Shown: positions 18,501 through 26,849, counted from the stretch's first letter. The stretch is DNA of 64,000 nucleotides from a candidate division TM6 bacterium GW2011_GWF2_37_49 (GCA_000989955.1 LBTE01000002.1:1-64000); one strand, 5' to 3'. Made by a program: numbers and translations. The notes: generated by a model not told the origin, from the letters alone.

Positions 18501-21030
18501 CGATTGGAATATATGTTTCTTTTCCATCTAACCATAAGTTTTGATTGCTACGTTTTAGCGTTCTACAGTGATAATAACGGGCAAATGCTACTAGAAACTC
18601 TTGAGGAAATGGTTTTAATGATTCATTTGAAATAATTTTATTTCCGGATTTTACTACGAATTCATATAAAAATTTTTCAACAAATATCTTTGCAACAGCT
18701 CTTAAGTCTTTGTTTTCAAAGTCTATGCTCGGAATTCTATTTTTTTCGGCCAAAAATTTCATTTCAGTTGTGGATAAACTATCGATTGGATGGTTTGGAT
18801 GAGTTCCTTGAGTCCCCCAGAGCATAATTGTTTCTCGATGTTTATTCATGCCTGTATCGCCCCATATTTTTCGTATATCGTTGGTTAGAAAATTTGGCTG
18901 AAAGGTTATGATGTAGATGGATTGTCTTTCTTCCGGCAAATTTTCAAAAATATGTTCGTCCCTGTCCAGCCAGGCTTCTTGGTGATCCAAATTTAACATT
19001 TTTCCTCGATAAAAGCGTTTTAGATCGAGTTGAAACTCTTCAGGCAAAGATTTAAGCCATTTTTCAGATTTATGCTCTGCATTTGCCAGCTTCCATGCAC
19101 CAAGCACGGTCCGCATGGCCTCTAATCTTCTACCGACAAGGTTGGTAACATACGCAAGAGCAATGTCGTGGTACGTGGTAAATTCATCAAGCCAAGGTAT
19201 GCGTTTTAGCCTTGCAAGATATTCCCACTCATCTGGCACCAGGCTTTCAAGTGCATCAGTTGGAATTATGCCGACTTGTGCCCATTTTAATTTAACTTGA
19301 ATTTGTTTGAGCGCGTCAGGCAACAACTCTTGGCATAGTTGCTTTAGACGTTCTTCGTTGATTACAGCTAATTTCAATGTTTCTTCAATGAGTCGTATTA
19401 AATCTTCATGCGTAAGTGTTGGAAGTTTTTCTGCTAGCTGTGCGAGGTCAAATTGTTGAGGTAAGGCAAATGCTGCATTAATAGCGTCTTGAGTTATTTC
19501 TTTGATTTTATCGGCGCCATTAATTTTATCGTTAATTATTGCTTGTATTTTTTTCTCAGAATATTGATTTAATTCATGTTTTAAAAAATCTATGAGCATG
19601 GCTTTGTTTTTTGCATTGATATTTTCATAATTCAGACCATCCCATTCTGTTACCGAAATGCCGTAAAACCTGATGTATCTAGTTGGGATTAAAATTTCGA
19701 CTCCGTCAAGCCTATCATTTTTGCCTTGCGCAAGTCTCTTGCAGCGGTAGAGGTATTTGAATTCGCGTTGAAAATTTTGTGGCAAAGCTTTTAATCGAGC
19801 ATTTGATTTGTTGTCCGAAACAAACCAGTTTTCATAATCGTCAACGTATCTTTTTACGCTTGCTGAGAATGTTTCATTGTTAAAACTAGCTGCAGTAAGA
19901 GGATTTGTTTGAAAATTAGGGATAAAACCTCTGCCAATAACGGCCGTCCATTCTATTTCGGTTAATTCTTTAAATGAAACGGTGGCTTTTGGATTTAAGC
20001 GTAAAAGTTCAAAGCTTACGCTATTTTGAATATGTTTAGGGAGCAGCGCAATCCACATATCTTTAAACTTGGGATTATATTGACGCTCTACAAACATGCT
20101 TAATAATAACGCATTACTGGCTCGTTGTTTTAGACTAGCAGCGGATAACAATTTTTGTTGATTATAAAAAATTTGTGCAAATGTTTGAGTGAGATTATTG
20201 TTGAAATGTACGATGTCGTCGACATTGCGTCCCTCCAGATCAGCCTCGTTGCCAGGCAAAATCTTTGATTGAACCAGCTGTCTTACTACATATAATGTGT
20301 GAGCATTTTGTTGTTGCCTGGCTAAATCGTCATCGCTAGAACGTGCTATCTCAAATATCCCGTCATCGAGTAAATTTTCAAAAATTAATAAATATTCGTA
20401 TCTGACCAGGCCCTTGGCAGCATCGGATAGACCTGTGAAAGCTGTTTTGGCTGGATCATTTATTATTTCTATGTCGTACTCAGCCGTTTTGTTTAATTGT
20501 TTGTTTTTATAAAGATCGATTGCCAAAGCCTTTGCTAGTGCCATTTTGATTGCAGGTGCAAAATCAAGAATGCATGCAATATCAAGAAAATTAGCAACTA
20601 CGACGTGAGTCAAATCGTTTTGAAATTGAATGGTTCTGAGATTGTTTTTTATATATTCATTGTTTGCGGCTTTATCCGCGGTTAAGGTTAAAAGTTTTGG
20701 AATCAGCGTGTTTTTGGCATCTATTGCTTGAGCTGCGGCTATTGCAGGATCTGCAGCCAGCCATTGAAAGAATTTCGCCAAATGATTTTGTAAGCTTTTT
20801 GCCAGCAATGCCCGAGATTGTGCTTCTGGAATAATTGTTGGATCAGTATCTGCGTCGGCCTGTGCTTTTAGGACTGATGATAATTTTAAATTGTCTGCAT
20901 GGATTTCCGCCAGACTTGCAAATGTTCCATGCAATCTTACGTCCAATCCACAAACATTGCCCGGCATGGCAAGCGCCAGCATCGTAAGAATCGAATAAAG
21001 AACAAAATTAAAAGATTTTGTTTGATTCAT
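15568..21030 (-). CDS. Giant exported leucine-rich-repeat protein with internal repeat domains
   Basis: This 1820-residue protein starts with a signal peptide (to about residue 28) and an alpha-helical N-terminal region. Four copies of an unrecognised two-part unit follow, near residues 350-455, 590-700, 747-848 and 1026-1135. Each has an IPxxSLxxLxxxEWxYLA helix, a few dozen residues, then LPxxFQxExxRYYxC and LDxxExxIPxxYL. Residues about 1237-1680 hold some 18 leucine-rich repeats (LxxLxLxxNxL). A hydrophobic segment at about 1709-1741 may anchor it, followed by a basic, then acidic tail. AAGGAG precedes the ATG. The LRR region suggests protein binding, plausibly a host-contact surface protein. 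Confidence 0.85.
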   Translation of the reverse strand: MNQTKSFNFVLYSILTMLALAMPGNVCGLDVRLHGTFASLAEIHADNLKLSSVLKAQADADTDPTIIPEAQSRALLAKSLQNHLAKFFQWLAADPAIAAAQAIDAKNTLIPKLLTLTADKAANNEYIKNNLRTIQFQNDLTHVVVANFLDIACILDFAPAIKMALAKALAIDLYKNKQLNKTAEYDIEIINDPAKTAFTGLSDAAKGLVRYEYLLIFENLLDDGIFEIARSSDDDLARQQQNAHTLYVVRQLVQSKILPGNEADLEGRNVDDIVHFNNNLTQTFAQIFYNQQKLLSAASLKQRASNALLLSMFVERQYNPKFKDMWIALLPKHIQNSVSFELLRLNPKATVSFKELTEIEWTAVIGRGFIPNFQTNPLTAASFNNETFSASVKRYVDDYENWFVSDNKSNARLKALPQNFQREFKYLYRCKRLAQGKNDRLDGVEILIPTRYIRFYGISVTEWDGLNYENINAKNKAMLIDFLKHELNQYSEKKIQAIINDKINGADKIKEITQDAINAAFALPQQFDLAQLAEKLPTLTHEDLIRLIEETLKLAVINEERLKQLCQELLPDALKQIQVKLKWAQVGIIPTDALESLVPDEWEYLARLKRIPWLDEFTTYHDIALAYVTNLVGRRLEAMRTVLGAWKLANAEHKSEKWLKSLPEEFQLDLKRFYRGKMLNLDHQEAWLDRDEHIFENLPEERQSIYIITFQPNFLTNDIRKIWGDTGMNKHRETIMLWGTQGTHPNHPIDSLSTTEMKFLAEKNRIPSIDFENKDLRAVAKIFVEKFLYEFVVKSGNKIISNESLKPFPQEFLVAFARYYHCRTLKRSNQNLWLDGKETYIPIDYLNEYELTTYSTDKKLWQDLLIINGIRVDGMIDYSKSRITALAKDQIIKLTEHQPAIKVVFDKLKEIHPNAKTPKFDDLPSQSELRRNLSSDKAALILDKTLNDVTIELTADLSDAQLQELAHETFKTLTEADLKNFYSNNIFTIATLNEANVKQFYEFIIEMLVRMNQVNEKVAWAWAYVIPKESLTSLSKEEWQYLAEYDQIPHLTSYENDRQIAKEIVDKYSNPYFWNAKFRLTQTSKSDDAANWVKAIPESIQKEIAKYYQCLMINNKTPNRKLDNQEVNIPISYLVETGVLPPPTGKSVSEVKDMDDTSLATFYVNDLNKMQDGATKKFIAKIPPNSCLSIAQKYALSGNQKQEIMSQLRKQAGEFNLSFEDLLKKVGPQSFVKNGNTLDLSNQLITSITADDFNKFANTKAIKTLIIFNTLIKELPGDILTHLKNLETVIISDNPNLTVVPAKLFEINKKLKTIIISNNPKINPDKKLFEGVTDNLKRLALSGNAFTLETIPTIANLKVTYLDLSKNKLNNVPPLNNAIVELHLQNNQITSLESIKNLQQLQYLDASSNSIQKMLSDLCKLTKLEYLFLANNNGLSLVPEPVTKHQTKRTGAAGKEVEETVTSEAPITLPELKVIDVSCCNIADLKLAALVPKIITIIANRNKLSTNKYAFEGLKQLENLYLGRCGIMEINQTKFTKLDNLKVLGLEGNNITSLAKNTFWGAPNLEELYLFFNKLNTVDADAFNGLTSLKYLDISYNKLTNLTPKIFVHTPELQILNLKNNQLETIESYTFKLEHLSLLDLENNGIKDVGWWAFYGVPSNATIKFSGNNAVGLSKPLNSLRLTLAGGLNPQAASVDREWYNKYTILDGSLMLGSAAVFVFLPVLSIPVYATALAINAPSIFRSIIWRGTRATKNKIKSWFTKPTTPDFEFKAEWPNEKGLLEFKNLDGISTYFNKFHEEYHSAAIADKSEIIEIVEVGKQ

Positions 21031-21161
21031 TGATTACTCCTTTTTCAAAAAACGAAAAATTTATATTCTTGTTTTAATTTGTGAAGAATGAGAGTCTAAT
21101 GTCAATATTTTGGGGAATTAGTAAAAAAGTGAGCAATATAAATTGATATGAGTCAATATAA

Positions 21162-21311
21162 TGATATACAGGGGCATACATTGACTATGGTGTTCGAAAG
21201 ACATGATGTTGTGGGGCTTGCAAAGAAATTGACAATTTTTTAGTTGCGGCCTGCCAGGCCCGTGCTGGAGCGGGCTGCGGAATGAGCTTTGAAAAAACTG
21301 CAAAAAATGAG
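21162..21311 (+). repeat. Dispersed intergenic element, copy C
   Basis: This is a well-preserved copy: CAGGGGCATACATTGACTAT at 21169, TTGCAAAGAAATTGACAATT at 21219, GGCCTGCCAGGCC (a self-pairing centre) at 21248, and TTTGAAAAAACTGCAAAAAA at 21289. A small open frame on the opposite strand is judged spurious. It occupies most of the gap upstream of the LRR gene. Confidence 0.8.
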
Positions 21312-21355
21312 GGTGGTGATAATTATTCTAAAACGAATGAATCCGTTAAAAATGG

Positions 21356-21383
21356 TTCGACAAGTTCACCACGAGCGGTGAAT
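21356..21383. repeat. TTCGACAAG-type dispersed repeat, copy 2
   Basis: GGTTCGACAAGTTCACCACG followed by AGCGG matches the widespread TTCGACAAGCTCACCACGAACGG style of intergenic repeat, and is related to the stretch at 142-192. It lies between the LRR and TPR genes. Confidence 0.55.
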
Positions 21384-21449
21384 CTAACTGTGCGCAATAG
21401 TTTTAGAGAAGGTGGCTTGAACCATGCGGGCATAACGATCGATTACTGA

Positions 21450-22019
21450 TCAATTTTCATGATTCTTGAACCCATGCTCCACTTTTTCGGCCGAGAACTT
21501 GGGAACGCTTGCCAACAACGCCTGAATTTTGGTGTGTAAAATGGCCTTAAAATCTTCTTTTTCAAGCTCTTTGGCCGTGTCAGAAAGTTGTTTGATAGCA
21601 GCGCTTAGTTGGTGTGGATCGGAGGCCTTTTTTGAAATAAGTTCGCAAGTTTGGTCAAGTTTTTCTTTGAATTTGTTCTCCCAGCCTAGCTGTCCGTAGC
21701 AAAGAATGGATGCTGCAAGGGCGGAATGGTCTTCTGGATTATTTGAAAGAAGGTTTTCGTAGATTGAGACGGCATGAACCCAGCGCTTGTCTTTCAGATA
21801 TAAAAATGCAGAATTTGTGTATTTTTCTTGCGCACGTACTGATTCGTCAAGAGACCAAAGAATATCTCCTTCGAGTTGCAATGCATATGCCCTGTCGCGC
21901 AGTGAATGAGTGAGCAGCCGAAAAACGCTTAATGCTTTTTCTTTTTCTCTATTTTCGATCAAATTTGCAAGTTTAAACCAGGCAACACTCGATGTGTTTT
22001 GGCTCTCTTTTTGATTCAT
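21450..22019 (-). CDS. TPR-like helical repeat protein
   Basis: This 189-residue cytoplasmic protein is made of helical hairpins resembling tetratricopeptide repeats. Examples are AWFKLANLIENREKEKALSV, ALQLEGDILWSLDESVRAQE with KYTNSAFLYLKDKRWVHAVS, and IYENLLSNNPEDHSALAASI with LCYGQLG. No signal peptide or enzyme motif is seen. I chose the ATG at 22019 (MNQKES) because GGGAGA lies eight bases upstream; the longer start at 22034 has no binding site. It is probably a protein-protein scaffold. It stands alone on the minus strand, between repeat DNA and the divergent lipase gene. Confidence 0.65.
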   Translation of the reverse strand: MNQKESQNTSSVAWFKLANLIENREKEKALSVFRLLTHSLRDRAYALQLEGDILWSLDESVRAQEKYTNSAFLYLKDKRWVHAVSIYENLLSNNPEDHSALAASILCYGQLGWENKFKEKLDQTCELISKKASDPHQLSAAIKQLSDTAKELEKEDFKAILHTKIQALLASVPKFSAEKVEHGFKNHEN

Positions 22020-22289
22020 TAACCAATCTCCCATTTTTAGTTTTTACAGCTTTATGCTAGAATCATTACTACAAACAAGCTTTAAAACAGTAATATTAAT
22101 GTTATACTGCCGGTTTTAATACAAGTAAATAACAAAATTTGTTTAAGAATCTCAATTAAAAAGTGATTTTTGATAATAAGTAGGCGTTTTTTACGTAAAA
22201 TTGCTTTTTACATTAAATGCTGTAATTTCAAATATAAATTAAAGCAGGTAATTGATTGATTTAATGTAGATTATATAGTCGGGGGTTAC

Positions 22290-23771
22290 ATGAATTGCTT
22301 TGGCGTCTTCAAAAATTATGCCTTAATATTAAGCTTTCTTAGCTTAATATTTTCGTGTCTGTGCGCTGCCTTGTCTGTAGACACAAGTCTGCGTCTCAGT
22401 GCTGAAGAGGTAGCTTACATCCAAAAAAGAGACACTTTCACGCAAGATAAAATTTTGAATATTGTGCAAGATTTGTTTCCTAGCGGCTTTGATAAAAATA
22501 TCAATAAGTTGCCACGAATAGCCTTTTGCTTCAGCGGTGGAGGGAGCCGCGCACTGATAACATCCCTGGGTTTTATGCAGGGCATGCAGGAATGTGGTTT
22601 GGTTGACTGTGCCAGTTATTGTGCGCTGTTATCGGGCTCTTCCTGGTTTTATACGACGCTTATGCTTAAAAATATGGACCTAGACAATTATCGTGAATTT
22701 ATTAAATCAAGAATGGCCCAGCCATTTAACAAGAGCGTTTATGGCTTCTGGAGCGAACTCAGCTCAGTATCAAAACAAAGAGGTTATTCATCAATATCGG
22801 ATGGATACGGAAAGTCTGTATATACCTATCTTTTGGGTGATACGGTTTCGGAAAATGCATCCTTTGACGATATTCGCAAGGCTGTTGTGTCGGGGGCTTA
22901 TAATCTGCCGTTTCCGCTATTTACGGCTATCGTCAAAAGTGGCTATCCATACAAGTGGCTGGAGTTTAATCCATTTTTAACCGGCTCAGATGAGCTTGGT
23001 GGATACGTCAAAACTGCGAACTGGGGAAGTTGTTTTGAGAAAGGTGTATGTACAAAAGAGCTGCCAGAGCTTTCGTTAGCATCATTTATGGGAATTTGGG
23101 GCAGTGCTTACTGCATAAATCGGTCCGATTTTGAACGTTGCGGTGGTGCTGAATGTTTGAAATCGCAGCCTTTTTATTATTATTTAGAACAAACCTTGGG
23201 TAGGATTATATCAACTGATAATCTTTTATACTCGGCTATGAATCAAATCGAATCCAGGTCAATGTTTGAAAATCATATGTTTGATATGGGTTTGACTTCT
23301 TCGGAGTACAAACGGGTTGTTGTTGCTGATGCAGGTCTAGATTTTAATTTACCGACGCCTCCATTATTAAAAAAAGAACGTGGTATCGACTTGATTTTTA
23401 TATGCGACGCATCAGCTTATACCGAACAAAACGATGAACATGAACAATTTAAAGCTTTGACGGAGCATGCTCGTAGAAATGGTATAGCCATTCCCGACCT
23501 TGAAAACCCAATAAAATTAACGGACGATATTTTTGTTTTTGAAGACAAAGATCCATGTATTCCGACAATCGTTTATTTTAAGTTGTGGACCTCTTTTGGT
23601 ACGCTAAAATTTGATTACTCAAATGATGAATTTGATGCGGTTTGTGATAATGCCAAAAATATGGTTACCAACTTTCAGTACGGCATTAACTTGACTATCA
23701 AGAAGAAGACGATGTTATTAAATCAGCGTCGTGGGTGGTTCAAAAATTTGCTTTCATATTTATCCATTTGA
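22290..23771 (+). CDS. Exported cytosolic-phospholipase-A2-like lipase
   Basis: This 493-residue protein has a signal peptide (residues 1-27, ending LCAA). A catalytic oxyanion motif FSGGGSRA lies at 81-88, a nucleophile elbow ALLSGSSWFYTTL near 113 (Ser115), and VVVADAGLDFNLPTPPLL near 345 supplies the Asp. The LSGSxW and DAGLxxNLPxPPL forms match eukaryotic-type cPLA2/PLA2_B lysophospholipases better than the GxSxG/DGG of ordinary patatins. It should hydrolyse phospholipid ester bonds outside the cytoplasm, plausibly on host membranes. Paired cysteines suggest disulfides. A patatin-like phospholipase is the alternative label; the catalytic class is the same. Confidence 0.82.
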   Translation: MNCFGVFKNYALILSFLSLIFSCLCAALSVDTSLRLSAEEVAYIQKRDTFTQDKILNIVQDLFPSGFDKNINKLPRIAFCFSGGGSRALITSLGFMQGMQECGLVDCASYCALLSGSSWFYTTLMLKNMDLDNYREFIKSRMAQPFNKSVYGFWSELSSVSKQRGYSSISDGYGKSVYTYLLGDTVSENASFDDIRKAVVSGAYNLPFPLFTAIVKSGYPYKWLEFNPFLTGSDELGGYVKTANWGSCFEKGVCTKELPELSLASFMGIWGSAYCINRSDFERCGGAECLKSQPFYYYLEQTLGRIISTDNLLYSAMNQIESRSMFENHMFDMGLTSSEYKRVVVADAGLDFNLPTPPLLKKERGIDLIFICDASAYTEQNDEHEQFKALTEHARRNGIAIPDLENPIKLTDDIFVFEDKDPCIPTIVYFKLWTSFGTLKFDYSNDEFDAVCDNAKNMVTNFQYGINLTIKKKTMLLNQRRGWFKNLLSYLSI

Positions 23772-23848
23772 TAACGATATTTTGTAGTGCTATACTCCGG
23801 ACCTTAACATAGGTTTTTACATAGATTTTATGTGAGTTTAGGAGTATT

Positions 23849-25381
23849 GTGTTAGACGAATTTATTGGCAAACAAAAAATAAAAAAAATAGATATTTTGG
23901 GCGGCAATCAAGACCGGATCGACAAACAGCACAAGTTGGGCAAGCTGACTGCACGTGAGCGACTTGATGTTTTGCTTGATCAAGAGAGTTTTTCAGAGAT
24001 AGATCAGTTTGCGTGTTCGCAATTTTTAAAAGAAAAATTTTATACCGATGGCGTTGTTGCAGGCATGGGCAGAATTAATGGTCAGCAAGTCGCCGTTTAT
24101 GCCCAAGATTTTACTATCAAGGGTGGATCGCTTGGCAAGCGCCATGCTGAAAAAATTTGCAAAGTTATGGATTCAGCCGTCAAAGTCGGCTGTCCAATTA
24201 TCGGAATTATCGATTCAGGCGGTGCTCGCATAGATGAAGGTGTGCATGCGCTTTCTGGTTACGGTCAAATTTTTATGCGCAATGTACGTTATTCTGGCGT
24301 TGTGCCGCAAATATCTATAATTTTAGGTCCATGCGCTGGCGGGGCAACCTATTCACCAGCTCTCACTGATTTTATATTTACCACAGCAGGAATCAGCAAC
24401 ATGTTTATTACCGGACCTGCTGTTGTAGAGCAAGTTTTGCACCAAAAGATTGGCAAAGAAGAGCTTGGCGGGGCGATGGTTCATGCCCAAAAATCTGGTG
24501 TTGCCCATTTTGTCACTCAGAGCGAGCATGAGTGCTTTGATGCGGTTAAGCAGCTTTTATCGTATCTTCCTGCTAATTATCTTGCGTCAGTTGCACGTGT
24601 GGAAGCTGGCAATGATCATGATTGTCAACTAGATCTGCAGGAGCTGGTTCCGCAAAATTTTTCGCAGGGTTATGACATCAGAAATTTGATTAATGTTGTG
24701 TTTGATTTGGAGAGCTTTTTTGAGGTACATGAATATTTTGCTGCAAATATTGTGGTTGGTTTTGCTCGACTGAATGGGCATGTTGTTGGTGTTGTGGCCA
24801 ACCAGCCGATGGTCAAGGCCGGTGTGATCGATATTGACGCTTCATGCAAAGCCTCTCGGTTTATCAGGTTTTGTGATGCCTTTTCGTTGCCGATCATCTC
24901 CTTGGTCGATGTGCCCGGGTTTTTGCCAGGTGTTGATCAAGAGCACCAGGGCATCATTCGCCACGGAGCAAAGCTTATCTACGCTTACGCATCTGCGACT
25001 GTCCCCAAGATTACATTGATTTTACGCAAGGCTTTTGGTGGGGCTTATGTGGTTATGGGCAGCAAGGAGTTGGGAGCGGATTTTAATTTTGCTTGGCCGG
25101 ATGCACAAATTGCTGTTCTGGGGGCAAAGGGAGCCGTTGCAATTTTGTATCACAACGAACTTAAAAACGCGCCAGATGATCAAAAGGCTCAGGTAATGCA
25201 GTCTTTGGAGGATAAATATAACAATGAGTTTATGAATCCGTTAATTGCAGCTGAGTTTGGGTATATTGATTCAATAATTGAACCCGCACAAACTCGTCAA
25301 AGCTTGATTAGTGCGCTCGAGAACTCTTTTAATAAAATTGAAATAACGCCAAAGCGCAAGCATGGCAATATTCCACTTTAA
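23849..25381 (+). CDS. Acyl-CoA carboxylase carboxyltransferase (propionyl-/methylmalonyl-CoA type)
   Basis: This 510-residue biotin-dependent carboxyltransferase carries the crotonase-fold pair. KLTARERLDVLLDQ near residue 32, FTIKGGSLGKRHAEKI near 89, IGIIDSGGARIDEG near 117, GPCAGGATYSPALTDF near 160 and the second-half VDVPGFLPG near 355 with RKAFGGAYVVMGSK near 395 are the usual PccB/MmdA landmarks. It starts with GTG after TAGGAG. It would transfer carboxyl between carboxybiotin and propionyl- or methylmalonyl-CoA. No biotin carrier, biotin carboxylase or decarboxylase membrane subunit is in the window, so the partner and direction are unresolved. Confidence 0.88.
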   Translation: MLDEFIGKQKIKKIDILGGNQDRIDKQHKLGKLTARERLDVLLDQESFSEIDQFACSQFLKEKFYTDGVVAGMGRINGQQVAVYAQDFTIKGGSLGKRHAEKICKVMDSAVKVGCPIIGIIDSGGARIDEGVHALSGYGQIFMRNVRYSGVVPQISIILGPCAGGATYSPALTDFIFTTAGISNMFITGPAVVEQVLHQKIGKEELGGAMVHAQKSGVAHFVTQSEHECFDAVKQLLSYLPANYLASVARVEAGNDHDCQLDLQELVPQNFSQGYDIRNLINVVFDLESFFEVHEYFAANIVVGFARLNGHVVGVVANQPMVKAGVIDIDASCKASRFIRFCDAFSLPIISLVDVPGFLPGVDQEHQGIIRHGAKLIYAYASATVPKITLILRKAFGGAYVVMGSKELGADFNFAWPDAQIAVLGAKGAVAILYHNELKNAPDDQKAQVMQSLEDKYNNEFMNPLIAAEFGYIDSIIEPAQTRQSLISALENSFNKIEITPKRKHGNIPL

Positions 25382-25476
25382 GATTTTTGTTTGTTGATAA
25401 CATCTTTTCATTTGTTCTAAAATTAAAATAAGTTTGGGTTTATATGAAGATTTTTGTGAATAAGGGAGGACGTAGC

Positions 25477-26118
25477 ATGAAAAAAGGTTTTATGTTTAAA
25501 CTGCGCAGGTTATTAAAGTGGGCCGTTCTTGCGACCATCATTGCAGTTCCTGCTGGGTATTTTTTGTATCAGTCAGGTTGGCTTGGCACTGACGCCAGTT
25601 CGGTTGTTACACAGCCTGAGCAAGTCAAGGGCAAGCTTGTTACGCTGAGGATTATGAAGGAAGACTATTTTGTCGATTACCACAACATGTTTTCAAGTAC
25701 AGTTCGCAAGTTTATGGAATTTCCTGATTACATAACTTTGGATTATACCATTCGTTATTTAAAGATGGAGCTTGAAAAAAGTAAGCGCGGTGAACAAATT
25801 TTATATGCTATTTTTGATAATAAAGAAAACAAAATGATAGGCGCAATCGAGGTTAGAGAGAAAAATGATTACGACCCCGGCCAGCTGGGCAATTGGGTTA
25901 ACGAGAATTATTGGGGTGGAGGACGTTATCAGGAGGCATTAAAGTTAATGACACAGACGTACTTTAAGGTTCATCCCGAGGCCAAAAGTTTCAATGCCCA
26001 CGTCAAGCTTTGGAATAAGCGTAGTTACTTCGCATTAAAGAAATTTGGGTTCAAGGATGCTGGTTATTACTACGAAGGCGGCCAGCCCGCAAGATATATT
26101 CTTGAATATCGAAAATAA
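25477..26118 (+). CDS. Membrane-anchored GNAT-family acetyltransferase
   Basis: This 213-residue protein has a basic N-terminus, one membrane segment (AVLATIIAVPAGYFLY), then a GNAT domain related to RimJ-type N-acetyltransferases. The domain contains KLVTLRIMKEDYFVDYHNMF, then IGAIEVREKNDY, then LGNWVNENYWGGGRYQEAL with the acetyl-CoA loop (GGGRYQEA), and NKRSYFALKKFGF near the end. I chose the ATG at 25477 because GGGAGG lies seven bases upstream; the ATG at 25444 lacks a site. A GNAT domain tethered outside the inner membrane would need acetyl-CoA there, so topology is uncertain. Confidence 0.75.
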   Translation: MKKGFMFKLRRLLKWAVLATIIAVPAGYFLYQSGWLGTDASSVVTQPEQVKGKLVTLRIMKEDYFVDYHNMFSSTVRKFMEFPDYITLDYTIRYLKMELEKSKRGEQILYAIFDNKENKMIGAIEVREKNDYDPGQLGNWVNENYWGGGRYQEALKLMTQTYFKVHPEAKSFNAHVKLWNKRSYFALKKFGFKDAGYYYEGGQPARYILEYRK

Positions 26119-26142
26119 ATTTAAAATATTGTGGATAAGTTT

Positions 26143-26168
26143 AAAGGGCCGCAAGGCCCTTTTTTATT
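26143..26168 (+). terminator. Rho-independent terminator after the GNAT gene
   Basis: AAAGGGCC-GCAA-GGCCCTTT is followed by a T run, 25 bases after the stop. The arms pair perfectly. Confidence 0.85.
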
Positions 26169-26769
26169 GACTAGGATACAGATATTTGGGCGATTTTTTG
26201 AGCATTCGTATTAATTCATGTGCAGCCTGTTCAATGGATTCAGGGCCTTCTTGCTTGTATTTTTCATAAACAGCTTTTAGCTCGGGCAGCAAGAGGCTCA
26301 ACTCTTCATCTGTGCATTGATCAAAAAATGCTTTTAGTGCTTCTATTTTTGATTTTTTATTTAGTTTGTTAACGACATATTTTTTGTTAACCCATGCGCT
26401 CAAAAGTAGCCCTGCGAAGGCCAAAGTACATGACAAGCAAGACATGTAAAGGCCTCTATTGCTGAGGTTTGGATCTAATTGTTTGTCAAATTTGAGGTGA
26501 AGAGCCACAATTGGAGCCTCTATGCAAGCTAAAATCGATAACCATGTGGCAAATGCGATCAGAGAATCATTGTATTTAGTTATTCGATTTAACAGCTTAT
26601 CCTCGATCAGATGCCACTGTTGATGTGTGCAAGATATCTCTTTGTATGTACAAACAGTCTCATCGTTACGATATTTTATGCTTTCTTTGGATTCTAAAAT
26701 TTGTGTGCCAAAAAGTTGAAACAAACTTAACAAAAAAAATAATTTAATTTTCATTTCGACTTTCGTCAT
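26164..26769 (-). CDS. Hypothetical protein with signal peptide and two membrane segments
   Basis: I do not recognise this protein of about 200 residues. An N-terminal hydrophobic segment (LFFLLSLFQLFGTQI) looks like a signal peptide. Two further hydrophobic stretches (near LIAFATWLSILACIEAPIVA and LYMSCLSCTLAFAGLLLSAW) flank a short loop, and a charged helical C-terminal domain follows (IEALKAFFDQCTDEELSLLL). The open frame reaches a TTG at 26835; the ATG at 26769 or 26754 seems better, but neither has a clear ribosome-binding site. It stands alone, convergent with the GNAT gene across a shared terminator. Confidence 0.6.
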   Translation of the reverse strand: MTKVEMKIKLFFLLSLFQLFGTQILESKESIKYRNDETVCTYKEISCTHQQWHLIEDKLLNRITKYNDSLIAFATWLSILACIEAPIVALHLKFDKQLDPNLSNRGLYMSCLSCTLAFAGLLLSAWVNKKYVVNKLNKKSKIEALKAFFDQCTDEELSLLLPELKAVYEKYKQEGPESIEQAAHELIRMLKKSPKYLYPSQ

Positions 26770-26849
26770 TTTATGTTTTGGATAACCTTTTTTGTTCTTG
26801 GTTTTATTTATATCACGTAAAAGCTTTATTGTCAAAACTGTTATGGATA

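Noticed and set aside
21118-21303. Minus-strand 61-codon frame
   Set aside because: It is contained in copy C of the dispersed element; its RPQLKNCQFL peptide recurs in the copy D frame only because the DNA repeat is shared.
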